Source: Nematopogon swammerdamellus (Eukaryota > Arthropoda > Insecta > Lepidoptera > Adelidae). Taken from it: 64,000 bases of DNA. Position 1 is the first letter of the stretch, and every line of letters begins with the position of its first letter. The position numbers and the translations under genes were made by a program. The notes under the pieces were generated by a model that was not told the DNA's origin, did no database searches, and saw only the letters and a program-made list of their open reading frames with translations. Location: contig OX336345.1 of assembly GCA_946902875.1 (NCBI GenBank), positions 15,407,395 to 15,471,394 on the forward strand, given 5' to 3'. Below are positions 1 to 11,548 of the stretch, one piece after another.

Positions 1-1254
1 GAAGAGAGCGGATTTATTAATATTAATTATTTGATAAATCCGTGCTACATTTTACTGGCAGGCTCGGCAGGTAACAGCTAAGAGAGATAAGTCTGAGTAG
101 GTATAATCGCACTCAATAAAGATGGACGATTGGATGACATCACAATAAGCAGAGATGATCGGTATATAGTTATAGCGAGAGTTATAGGTACATTACGCCA
201 TTTAAAATTTGAATTTTTGTTCCCTGTAAGTCTAATCCGCATAATGTTAACGGGTTTTTACCCTTTATTTTCATAAAATATAAAAAAAAGTAATACTAAT
301 AGTAATAATAACTAAAGAATTAAAACCTACCTAACAAACATTAAAAAACTATCAAAAGGGGCGTTTTCAAATTGTTCCTAGAACACATGCGCCATTACCC
401 CGCTGGATGGCAAGGCTTATTCTTTGAATGAAGTAGGCCCTTATTGTGGACCAGCAGCAGAGGGCCAAGCCTCTTCAAGAAGCTTTTACGGGTTTTTAAA
501 GTAAGTATGTCAATAATTGTTTGGAAGGTAAGATTGGTATAATATATATTTGTGATTTATTTTTGGGGCTTTAAATAATAATTTGTTAATATCAGCCCTA
601 TAATACTCTCATCTTTTCTATACATTAGAGCCCAGAGTCCCTATTATCTTACTTTTTAATCTTCTACCTATATACATTTGTAATAATATTTTAATTGTAT
701 ATTTTTTTATTATAATTTGTATATTTGTCTTAAAAACATATATATACCTAACAAATCTAGTCAGCTGCAATGTTTTAATTGTATTTTTTTATTTAATTGC
801 ATTATTTTATATTGTATGTGTGAAACTAATGGAATGAGTACCATAATACAGAAATTATACTATTACTATAGGTAACTATAGATGCAAATTTCAAAAAAAT
901 ATAATAAAAATGATTTGAACATAGACCTCTGACATAAACCGTCAGATCACATATAGTGACGATGCTAAGATTAAAATCTACGAAGAAAGGACGAAGCGTC
1001 CGGGCCGAAATAACTTCGACAAATCATCTCCATTCATTTCAGATGAAACGTAATGAAAAAAAATCTGTCATAATATTTTTCTTTGATTTCTTATTTTCTC
1101 GCTTCGTTCGTTTGGCTGTAGGTATTGTAATTATTTTCTCATCTGTAGGCAAGGCACAGGCAGGACACCGGTATTATTTTTGTGGTATTCATTTATTTTT
1201 GCCCTCAACGGTACTCGTGTATAATAGAATAGGCGACTATTTATTGAAAAAATA
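1..1254. other. Intergenic, no gene seen
   Basis: AT-rich unique sequence with one dispersed motif at 567-640 (shared with 53085). The 99-codon ORF at 956 is low-complexity and unsupported. Confidence 0.5.
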
Positions 1255-1434
1255 GGTACCACTGCACCTCAGTGTAACCACGACCAAAGAGTGAAGCACT
1301 GACATGGCACCTATCTCCCTGGGGCCTGATGGGCTGACTTCCTGGGTGTAGGAGATGATGTAGTTGTTAGTTTACTTTATTTTATTGTTTTGTTAGTATT
1401 TTCTTCTTCTCTGTTTGCTACCCTTATAAGTGTT

Positions 1435-1535
1435 CATAATTAATTCAGGTTGACTGCCAGAGATTGCCTTTTGTGCAATTTTGTATTGGAAAGCAATAAA
1501 GTATCTATATTCTATTCTATTCATCCATGTATAAT
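1435..1535 (+). repeat. Retroelement 3' tail, (TTCTA)n
   Basis: GCAATAAAGTATCTATATTC followed by TATTCTATTC. The same tail (GCAATAAAGAGTTTCTATTC) is at 5758-5790. AATAAA plus short tandem tail marks LINE/SINE 3' ends. Confidence 0.5.
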
Positions 1536-1590
1536 AAAAAAATCCGTTATCAAATTTCCATAATAAAAAAGATACGTAGCTACCTAGTTA

Positions 1591-1810
1591 GAGTGTTTTC
1601 ATTTTACGAAGGCACGAGGGGTATGAGGTAGGAAGTGGTGAGACCGCGCGGAGCTCAGTAGGGAACGACTCGGTTCGACGGAGCGACGCGGAGACGTGTA
1701 GAACGTGTTACGGACCGGGCACCGAGTTCGTTCTCTACTGAGCTCCGCGCGGTCGCCTCTCGCACCCACCTACCTCGTACCCCTCGTGCCTTCGAAAAAT
1801 GAAAACACTC
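1591..1810. mobile_element. 220-bp foldback (inverted-repeat) element
   Basis: Near-perfect palindrome. GAGTGTTTTCATTTTACGAA at the left pairs with TTCGAAAAATGAAAACACTC at the right; inner arms include CGCGCGGAGCTCAGTAG and CTACTGAGCTCCGCGCGG. Loop is about 60 bp near 1675-1735. TA flanks both ends. Non-coding; a miniature inverted-repeat element is the best explanation. Confidence 0.75.
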
Positions 1811-2559
1811 TACCACTACCTTGCGGTCATTATGGTATATCCACGAAGGACAACTCTACAATTTTCGCGATATTTCTCAATGTGCACGGGCAGGCGAAGT
1901 CACGAAGTGAATCTCAGATGGTGCCACACTCGCTGGTACCCATAAGCCATGGGTACCCAGCAAACACCGAGCCAGCAAGTGTGTTCAATCATGGGTCATG
2001 ATCAGATCAAAGATGAATAATTTAACCAGAGTAAAATTGTATTACATTTTCAGTTTATATTTCGGCGATGGCTGAAAAAGACCCAGACGTGATTGGACCC
2101 AAATTGTACGAAAAATGTTCCTGATACAATAAAATCAATAAATAGTGACAATGTGTTCCAGAGTCAGCTGAAAATATTTCTCTTAGACAATCCATTTTAT
2201 AAGTTAAGTGAATTTTTTTCATACTGTAAATAAAAATTCTGCTGACTTTGATAATTCAAATTGTTTATATGCATAAACACAAATTTTATTAATAACTTGA
2301 CTGAACCCTATGTTCTTTGTTTTGTATTTTATTATCTTTTTTAATTAGTATATTTTTGACTTAGTATTTTTAATTTTTTGCTTAGATATAGTATGTTATA
2401 TTTAACATAATGAAAACTTAGTATGTAAGCTATATTTAAAAAAAGCTCTGTAAGGTTTCTTACTCGGTTCTTCCAGATTGCACTACTGAACGGGACAACA
2501 TAAAAAATTATGACGAACCATACTGAATATGCATATGTCTCAATGAAATATCGTTATTG

Positions 2560-2608
2560 TTGTGTGTTCTTTATGGCGAAATAAATATCTGAATCTGAAT
2601 CTATTTAT
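2560..2608 (+). repeat. Retroelement 3' tail, (TGAATC)n
   Basis: TTTATGGCGAAATAAATATC followed by TGAATCTGAATCT; typical LINE 3' terminus, element body not identified. Confidence 0.4.
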
Positions 2609-2965
2609 ATTTTGGTGAGAATATACTGTTGATAGACAACGAGAGTTACAACGAGAATAGAGTGACGGACGAGTGAGATACGAGTACATGGGTGCCAACG
2701 ACGGGACGCCACCTATCGGGATAAATGTTTTTGTTCCTTTTGCTCATGTTAAATTTTTGTTACGTTTGGCCTCAATAAAGAGTGTCAAGGATAGTGCCTT
2801 ATTTATTACGAAATTGCTTTCGCCCTCAGCTTCGCTTCGCGTGACTTTTTACTCACAGCTCAGCCCGCTCATGACCATCTTGGGAAGTGGTAGAATGTAA
2901 CAGTGAAAACCGTATTGAAATCGATAAAGTGATTCTCGAGTTATAAGGATATTCGCATTTTGATA

Positions 2966-3419
2966 TACAGGGTGTATCAGGATAGGTTTGAAAAACTTCA
3001 GGAATAGAAAGTACTCATTATTAGAAGAAAAAAATCCATAACACTCAAATCGAAATTCCGTTTTTTTTGTCATACAAAAGTTGGAAATTGTAATAAAACA
3101 CGATGGACAGTGAGACTGAAGAGTGCAGTGAACTAATTCAGTCCTCTTTTTCTTTTGAGGTCATTGAACTTTCAGTGTTTGGAATTTACCTACACGCAGT
3201 TCAATAATTGTACTAGTTATTTATGCGACCTACCCATTTTTATTCATGAGTTAGAATTTATTTTTTATTTAATAAAGACCAAATCTTGAAGAATAGATTT
3301 TCACCAAAAAGTACTGTAAAATGATCGAATCTGGGAAAAAGTTTCAGAGCTTTTCGTCTTCAAATATGGGCCCCTTTGGAAACCTGAAGTTTCGAAAACC
3401 TATTCTGATACACCCTGTA
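2966..3419. mobile_element. 454-bp terminal-inverted-repeat element, TA flanks
   Basis: Left TIR TACAGGGTGTATCAGGATAG and right TIR CTATTCTGATACACCCTGTA, each flanked by TA. This fits a non-autonomous Tc1/mariner-type element. No ORF of note. Confidence 0.75.
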
Positions 3420-4689
3420 TATACGTTCACGGTCGGTCGTCGCCTCGACGGTCGCCCACAGAAACTTTGCTTTATTTATGCCTCAAGCAAGTCGTAATTT
3501 GGCATACATAGACAAATTATTGAGACTAGACTCACAACTTCTACTCAAAATAATGTAATAATTTCAGCTCAGCCGAGTCGAACCCAAGTCTAGATATATC
3601 ACGACTTAGCAAAATCCTAAGGCTTGAAGTTAACTTTGCATTCCAAATTCGAATAATTTGAATTATAAATGAGTATGATTGAAAAAAAAATTATGCAGGC
3701 AGCAAGAAGACGCTGATGGATAACATTTGTCTATGAATACGATTGAGCACGCTCGCCCGAGTAAGATTAAAGAAAGACATAAGTTAAAGAGTGTAAGAAG
3801 CAATGTGAGTACGCTCTATGGATACGGGCCTAAGGGTGTTACGTGCAAACCTTTTTATTTTTATTCGTAGATGTACAGTTTCACAGTTGCTGAATAATTG
3901 GCTTGACTGTAGCAGGTAGGCAGGCAGGACCACATGGCAGGATGGGACTGCAGTCTGTGCCGACATTGTTCACACAAGAACGCTGAATGTTAACGTTTTG
4001 TCTCGCCTCGCACGAAGTAGTGACTTAGATTTTTAGAAAAGTTGTAAGTACATTAAACATTTTTGAGTGTCAGATACAAGATTCAGAATTCATAACTATG
4101 TAAGCCAAAAGACACTGATTCAAAGCAGCTTCAATGGATCCGGTCATTGTTTTTCGCAGAATATCTTCTGAGAAATCATAACGATGGGTGGTGGTAAGTT
4201 CGGCCACTGAAAATAAATGAGCATTTTCTATTTATAAATCAAAGTCAACAAAATAATTGCGTAATTTTTGCTTCAAATAAATTCGGTGGCAATTTTTGTA
4301 TCAGAACCGAAATTGATCAAATTTACAACTGGAGTGAAACCGATTTAAATAATATTAGCAACACATGAGGAAAGTTTTAGCTCATGTAGAATTCTAGGGA
4401 TTATTTTATTAGACCCTGTGCCTAAATCGGTTAGCGAAATATGGTAAGTATCACGACATTTTGAATTTACAAGACTTTGTTCCTATAGACTTTGTTACAA
4501 TTATTAAAATAAGGCGTCACGCGTCACTCATCATCCGTTACACGTTCGGTCGACATTTTCACTTTTTATCGATATTGGGCTGCTATTTTAGAAAGGTCTT
4601 TCAATATTAGGTATTTTTAATAGTAAGCTAAGGGTAATGAATGGCAAATTCAATAAAATCACTCCTCCCTCGCGAAACAACGTTCAGAG
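3420..4689. other. Intergenic, no gene seen
   Basis: AT-rich, no repeat or coding signal recognised apart from the LINE UTR-like end from about 4632. Confidence 0.45.
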
Positions 4690-5005
4690 AGGCGCCATGC
4701 CAGCTTTAATGCAGATAAAAAGGTCGTCGTCTAATTTATTAAGACGACTTTTGAAGATCCCCAGGTCATAGGTACATGCTCGTAGTAGAACACACCATCA
4801 ACGGAATACCGTTCCATATTTTTGCCGTACGGCACAAGAACGTTTTCGAAAAGCGACGTGTACGCAGAAATGGGTGTCGACGACATATGGATGTTCCGAG
4901 GGATAACGAACTTACTCCTGTCGAAATCTTCGGTCGAGCCAGCCAAATGTAGATATAGCATGAGTATCCCTCCCGTGTACACTGAATGTTTGTTGTTCGG
5001 TAGGT
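4690..5005 (-). mobile_element. LINE C-terminal/3' UTR fragment
   Basis: Minus frame reads RFSKTFLCRTAKIWNGIP and LGIFKSRLNKLDDDL, a C-terminal signature of jockey/R1-like LINEs. Related fragments: 51010-51200 (minus), 24540-24700 (plus). Confidence 0.5.
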
Positions 5006-5694
5006 TGCGCCTCGCAATATGCGCGTCGCACGGCGCCCCCGGGATCTCATAAAACGGCGAAGCGTCGAAGGGCGAGAGTGAATGCTCAATTTTTCATCAA
5101 GCATTGTTTCCCGCCAGGTAGACGCGACTACTCGTTTGCGGCACGCTCGATACACGAATAAAACAGGAAAGAAATGCGCTGTCGGTCTCTCTTCGCCCTC
5201 CGCCATGTTCGTTCAGACATGTCGTCGAGCGGTTCGTTTTCAGAATACACTCTTCTTTGGTTCTGTTTTGACTGAGGACTATTCAGATGTAGCGAAGCGT
5301 CAATTTCATTGTAGCTGATGTAATCTAGGGAAACAGTATTTATTTAGCACAGAGCAAAGTAGTAGTTAGTAGCGAACAACCGACTGCGAACGCCAAAGAT
5401 AGCCATCCACGTTTTATATAGAACAGATACTACATAAAGTCTCATGAACCTGTTTTATTAAAACTCAATAGGTATGCACTTTGTTTTAGTATATATAACT
5501 TTTCGGATTCATAAATCGTCGAAGACGTTATACATGACCGCGTCTCGGATTTGAGAACCTTCAAAACTTCTTAAAAGTTCCTACTTCCCTGTTCGATATT
5601 TATGTTTATCACCATTAAATTACACAAGATGATGAACAAATTTTGTTCATATTTGTTCAACGTTGTCCTACAGTGGTAAATGCTTGCAGTGGTA

Positions 5695-5795
5695 AGTCCG
5701 CCTTGGCGCACTGTTTGTCATGTTTGTCTTCATGTACTTACTGTTCTTCTCTCTAATGTGTGCAATAAAGAGTTTCTATTCTATTCTACATAATG
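5695..5795 (+). repeat. Retroelement 3' tail, (TTCTA)n
   Basis: CTTGGCGCACTGTTTGTCAT then GTGTGCAATAAAGAGTTTC and TATTCTATTCTA. Confidence 0.5.
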
Positions 5796-6153
5796 CACGC
5801 GGTAGATAAGTGAAAGTGTGTTTGTGTAAACAAATAGTGCAGCGGGGTGCGTCTGGGGGGTTCCTTGATACATTTGTACAATTTCCTCCTTCGCTGCTCC
5901 CCTGAACTCCCCTCTACCAATACAGCTTCTCAAACTACAACAAATGGACACGGTGTTGTTTGCTTTCGTAGGAGGGTCAAATTGTTTTTGTTTCCTATTG
6001 CTTCTGTATTAATTTTGTTTGTATTGCCAAATTGGGGTTGAAATCTATTGATATTGATCTATTCGCTGCTGTTATAAAATGAAACGTCTGTCTGTAACGG
6101 CTAAACTCAAAAACGTCTAAACTGATTTACCTAAATGTAGTTTTCATATAATT

Positions 6154-6236
6154 GCATACTTGCATATTGCATATTGCATATTGCATTGCATATTGCATAC
6201 TTTGCATATTGCATATTGCATACTTTGCATACTATA
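6154..6236 (+). repeat. (GCATATT)n-type microsatellite
   Basis: Irregular tandem copies of TTGCATA/TTGCATATTGCATAC directly abutting the left end of the Helitron-like element. Confidence 0.8.
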
Positions 6237-6335
6237 TTATAAATTCGAAAGTAACTCTGTTGTCTGTCTGTCTGTCTGTCTGTTACATTTTCACGCCTAA
6301 ACCGCTGAACAGATTTCGATAAAATATTGCATGGG

Positions 6336-7307
6336 GATTAATTGCATCCTGAGGAAGGACATAGGCTACCGTTTGTCCCAAAAAACAACCCTTAAGGGGT
6401 TGAAATAGGGGATGAAAGTTTGTATCGGGAATCCAGCATTTCTCAAGTTAGAGATAAGAAAATTCATATTTAGGCTTTTGGTATGAAATAAAGAGTTAGT
6501 GTTTCAGCGTTTTTGCTAAATCAACCCTTAAATTAAAATAGGGGATGATTTCAAAATTATATTTTAGGATTTTATAAAATTTAGTACGGAGATGAATTGC
6601 ATCCTGAGGAAGGATATAGGCTACCTTTTGTCTCAAAAAATAACCCTTAAGGGGGTGAAATAGGGGATGAAACATTGTATTGGGAATCCAGCATTTCTCA
6701 AGTTAGAGATAAGAAAATTCATATTTAGGCTTTTGGTATAAAATAAAGAGTTAAGTGTTTCAGCGTTTTTGCTAAATCAACCCTTAAATTAAAATAGGGG
6801 ATGATTTCAAAATTATATTTAAGGGTTTTATAAAATTTCGTAGAGAGATGAATTGCATCCTGAGGAAGGACATAGGCTACCTTTTGACTCAAAAACAACC
6901 CTTAAGGGGGTGAAATAGTGGATGAAAGTTTATATGCGGAATCCAGCATTTCTCAAGTTAGGGATATGACAATTCATATTTAGGGTTTTCTATGTAATAA
7001 AGAATTACGTGTTTCAGCGTTTTTGCTAAATCAACTCTTAAATTAAAATATGGGGTGATTTCAAAATTATATTAAAGGATTTTATAAAATTTTGTACGGA
7101 GATGAATTGCATCCTGAGGAAGGACATAGGCTACCTTTTGTCTCAAAAAACAACCCATAAGGGGGTGAAAAGGGGGGGGGGGGGGGGTGAAAGTTTGTAT
7201 AGGAGTATCGGTTTTTTTAAAGGTAGGAACTTGAAAATCATAATTCTAGCTACTCATCATAAATACATAATTGTTTCAGGGATTTACAATTTAAAGGGGG
7301 GGGGGGG
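6336..7307 (+). repeat. ~255-bp tandem repeats, about 3.5 copies
   Basis: Blocks starting GATGAATTGCATCCTGAGG recur at 6336 (variant), 6591, 6847 and 7101, spacing 254-256 bp. Each contains AACCCTTAAGGGGGTGAAAT. In the last copy this tract has become a ~17-nt G run (about 7171), and a second G run is at about 7297. Confidence 0.85.
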
Positions 7308-10047
7308 GGGTTTTTCGAGAACGTTTATCGTCTTCCTGAACGCAGCTCGGCCTTCGACCTCGCCCTTAATTACTTACTTTCTTAGAGATGGTTTATTGTA
7401 TTCCAGAAAGCAGCTTAGCCTGCAGCCTCGCCGTTAGTTACTTACTTTATTTAAAAGGTTTATCGTTTACCTAAACGCAGCTCGGCCTTCGGCCTCGCCC
7501 ATAGTTACTTACTTTAATCTAGAAGGTTTTTCCTCTTCCTGAACGCAGCTCGGCCTTCGGCCTCACCCATAGACCCATAGTTTATACTTACTTTCACCGA
7601 GAAGGTTTATAGTCTTCCTGAAAGCAGCTTGGCCTTTGGCCTCGCCCTCAGTTACTTACTTTCTTCGAGAAGGTTTATAGTCTTCCTGAACGCAGCTCGG
7701 CCTTCGGCCTCACCCTCAGTTACTTACTTTCTTCGAGAAGGTTTATCCTCTTCCTGAACGCAGCTCGGCCTTCGGCTTCGCCCGTAGTTACTTACTGTCT
7801 ACGAGAATTTTTATCGTCTTCCTGAACGCAGCTCGGCCTTCGGCCTCGCCCTCAGTTGCTTACTTTCTTCGAGAAAGTTTAGGGTTTTCCCGAATGTAGC
7901 TCGGCCTTCGGCCTCGCCCTTAATTACTTACTTTCTTAGAGAAGGTTTATCGTTTTCCTGAACGCAGCTCGGCCTTCGGCCTCGCCCTTAGTTACTTACT
8001 GTCTTCGAGAAGGTTTATCGTCTTCCTGAACGCAGCTCGGCCTTCGGCCTCGCCTTTTGTTACTTACTTTCTTGGAGCAGGTTTATAGTCTTCCCGAACG
8101 CAGCTCGGCCTTCGGCCTCGCCCTCAGTAACTAACTGTCTTCGAGAAGGTGTATGGTCTTCCTGAACGCAGCTCGGCCTTCAGCCTCGCCCTCAGTTGCT
8201 TACTTTCTTCGAGAAGGTTTATGGTCTTCCTGAATGTAGCTCGGCCTTCGGCCTCGCCCTTAATGTATTACTTTCTTGAATAAGGTTAATCGTCTTCCTG
8301 AACGCAGCTCGGCCTTCGGCCTCGCCCTCAGTTACTTATTGTCTTCGAAAAGGTTTATGGTCTTCCTGAACGCAGCTCGGCCTTCGGCCTCGCCCTTTGT
8401 TACTTACTTTCTTCGAGAAGGTTTATAGTCTTCCTGAACGCAACTCGGCCTTCGGCCTCGCCCTCAGTTACTTACTGTCTTCGAGAAGGTTTATGTTCTT
8501 TCTGAACGCAGCTCGGCCTTCGGCCTCGCCCTTAGTCACTTACTTTCATCGATAAGGTTTATAGTCTTCCTGAACGCAGCTCGGCCTTCGGATTCGCCCT
8601 TAGTTACTTACTTTCATCGATAAGATTTATAGTCTTCCTGAACGCAGCTCGGCCTTCGGCCTCGCCCTCAGTTACTTACTGTCTTCGAGAAGGTTTATGG
8701 TCTTCCTGAACGCAGCTCGGCCTTCGGCCTCGCCCTTAGTTACTTACTTTCATCGATAAGGTTTATAGTCTTCCTGAACGCAGCTCGGCCTTCGGCCTCG
8801 CCCTTAGTTACTTACTTTCTTCGATAAGGTTTATAGTCTTCTTGAACGCAGCTCGGCCTTCGGCCTCGCCCTCAGTTACTTACTGTCTTCGAGAAGGTTT
8901 ATGGTCTTCCTGAACGCAGCTCGGCCTTCGGCCTCGCCCTTAGTTACTTACTTTTATCGATAAGGTTTATAGTCTTCCTGAACGCAGCTCGGCCTTCGGC
9001 CTCGCCCTTAGTTACTTACTTTCATCGATAAGGTTTATAGTCTTCCTGAACGCAGCTCGGCCTTCGGCCTCGCCCTTAGTTTCTTACTATGTTCGAGAAG
9101 GTTTATTGTTTTCCTTAACGCAGCTCGGCCTCCGGCCTCGCCCTTAGTTACTTACTTTCTTCGAGAAGGTTTATGGTCTTCCTGAACGCAGCTCGGCCTT
9201 CGGCCTCGCCCTTAATTACTTACTTTCTTAGAGATGGTTTATCGTTTTCCTGAACGCAGCTCGGCCTTCGGCCTCGCCCTTAGTTACTTACTTTCATCGA
9301 TAAGGTTTATAGTCTTCCTGAACGCAGCTCGGCCTTCGGCCTCGCCCTTAGTTACTTACTTTCATCGATAAGGTTTATAGTCTTCCTGAACGCAGCTCGG
9401 CCTTCGGCCTCGCCCTTAGTTACTTACTTTCTTCGAGAAGGTTTATAGTCTTCCTGAACGCAGCTCGACCTTCGGCCTCGCCCTTAGTTTCTTACTATGT
9501 TCGAGAAGGTTTATGGTTTTCCTGAACGCAGCTCGGCCTTCGGCCTCGCCCTTAGTTACTTACTTTCTTCGAGAAGGTTTATAGTCTTCCTGAACGCAGC
9601 TCGGCCTTCGGCCTCGCCCTCGGTTGCTTACTTTCTTCGAGAAGGTTTATTGTCTTCCTGAATGTAGCTCGGCCTTCGTCCTCGCCCTTAATTACTTACT
9701 TTCTTAGATAAGGTTTGTCGTCTTCCTGAACGCAGCTCGGCCTTCGGCCTCGCCCTCAGTTACTTATTGTCTTCGAGAAGGTTTATGGTCTTCCTGAACG
9801 CAGCTCGGCCTTCGGCCTCGCCCTCAGTTACTTACTTTCTTCGAGAAGGTTTATAGTCTTCCTGAACGCAACTCGGCCTTTGGCCTCGCCCTTTGTTACT
9901 TACTTTCTTCGAAAAGGTTTATAGTCTTCCTGAACGCAGCTCGGCCTGCGGCCTCGCCCTTTGTTACTTACTTTCTTAGAGATGGTTTATCGACTTCCTG
10001 AACGCAGCTCGGTCTTCGGCGTCGCCCATAGTTACTTACTGTCTTCA
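7308..10047 (+). repeat. 68-bp minisatellite array, about 40 copies
   Basis: The unit carries TTACTTACTTTCTTCGAGAA, GGTTTATAGTCTTCCTGAA and CGCAGCTCGGCCTTCGGCC in that order. The CTCGGCCTTCGGCCTCG portion is nearly invariant and can form a GGCC-TTC-GGCC hairpin, while the ACTTTC(A/T)TCGA(G/T)AAGG part varies and defines unit subtypes. There are no spacers distinct from repeats, and there is no coding frame. Confidence 0.9.
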
Positions 10048-10479
10048 TTGAAATACGAATTTCACGCGAGCGGAGCCGCGGGCTCAGCTAGTTTCTAATA
10101 TGGTATAGTAATTGACCGAATTATAGACGAGGAGTCCCTTAATCGAATAATTAATTTTTCTGTATCTTTTTGATAAATTATTATTGAAATTATCGAATAT
10201 TATATATTAACATATTAATTGAATGTTAAAAACAAATAAATATACTATTATAACAACAATTAAGTACCTACTTACTTTTATATACATACCTTATCACTAT
10301 CACATAGGATAATTAATTCTTATAAATAATATTATCATTCGCGCCGAGTCAACAAAACATGCACTGATAAATGATAAGTGTTTTTAAACGAATGTAGGTA
10401 TTTTATCGTTTTACAATACAAATTAATCAACTAGCTAGACCGTCCGACGTTCGTTCTATTCCGTCATGAACACGAGTTG

Positions 10480-10690
10480 CTCCGTGGCTCGGACTTCATA
10501 TAACTTCAATCCCTTATTCCCTACCCTTAAATCACTAAGAGGTAGGGTGAAGACCGTCCGAATTTATAACACCAAATTGAGTGAAGCTCGATCGAAACAG
10601 CTACGAACTACGCACTCTTTCATGTTTTCCGTTGTTCAGGCGCGAGTGGCGACCAAAGGTAACCACTGGCATGGCATCTAGTGCCACAAG
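10480..10690 (+). mobile_element. Ancient diverged SINE-A copy
   Basis: Order of motifs is kept (GGTAGGGT..., GATCGAAACAGCTACG, TTTTCCGTTGTTCAGG, CTGGCATGGCATCTAG), but identity is low. Other weak remnants: 1255-1350 and, on the minus strand, 25586-25665. Confidence 0.4.
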
Positions 10691-11484
10691 GAGAAGAATA
10701 AGAAGATAATAATGAGATTATATGCAAACTTATTGCAGAACGCTATTTCTTAGATTCAACCACATCATGTTTCCTAAAAAAAAAACCACGGAACAACCTT
10801 TATAGTGGAATCAGCTGTGCGTGCGGTACACTAACCTAACAGCCAGTTATGTATGCGGAATCTGTCGCATAACGTTTCTTCTGACATTATGTATAAGTCA
10901 AAATACCAAGTCTGCACTTGCGAGTGTAGGCCAGTTTGCAAGCAACGCATAATAGACTGTCTGTATGCGGAATTTGCGGAAACAAAGTTGAGTTGCACTA
11001 CAGAGTTGAGAAGCACTTCGCCTTGATGTTGCTCCGTGTCGTGTGGCGTCCCTCGTGTTCCTCCCGCTTCTTGTGCACACGCACCCCAGCCCTAACGTTC
11101 CCTGGCGGGGGATCAGCCATGTTGAGTTGAATTTATTTTAGAAGATAGACACAAAACTGAAAATGAAAAGAAAAATTCGTTCTCGACTAAATATTAACAT
11201 CGAACTCTTGACATTAGTCGCCAGCGTGTTAGCAATTTGTAATGCGCGGACGGTTAATTTATATACTTATCTCATAGTATAGTAGTTCGTTTAAAGGTTA
11301 AGTTTGTTCGAATAGAAACATGTTGACTTGCGAAGTATTTTTGTCAGTTCTTCGATCGCATTGAAATAGTACTGGCGGAATTTTCAAAGTATACAAGTGT
11401 ATGCTTCCTACCTGTGGATTAAAATTATGCTATACAACACAGCGTGGGCCAGGCATTTAAAAGGAAATTTAAAAAACATGAAAT

Positions 11485-11548
11485 AATTTTTATTTGTGCA
11501 ATTATTTACAATGGACTAGTCTGTCTAAATAATTGCACAAATAAAAAT
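11485..11548. repeat. Inverted repeat hairpin, 24-bp arms
   Basis: ATTTTTATTTGTGCAATTAT and ATAATTGCACAAATAAAAAT pair around a 16-nt loop. Possibly the core of a small inverted-repeat element. Confidence 0.7.

Larger units (their letters stand above)
6228..10091 (+). mobile_element. Non-autonomous Helitron-like element carrying a minisatellite
   Basis: The left boundary (CATACTATATTATAAATTCG) resembles lepidopteran Helitron 5' ends (TCTATACTAATATTATAAA type), followed by a TCTG run. The right end reads GCGAGCGGAGCCGCGGGCTC then CAGCTAGT, matching the hairpin-plus-CTAG 3' end of Lep1-type Helitrons. There are no coding sequences (no Rep/helicase). Inside are ~255-bp repeats (6336-7300) and a 68-bp array (7308-10047). 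A second, 280-bp relative is at 44217-44497. Confidence 0.7.

Noticed and set aside
7102..7437. 111-codon glycine-run ORF
   Set aside because: Product of the two G runs in tandem repeats; non-coding.
7308..10047. Regular array resembling a CRISPR locus
   Set aside because: Units are contiguous 68-mers without unique spacers, in a eukaryotic Helitron-like element.
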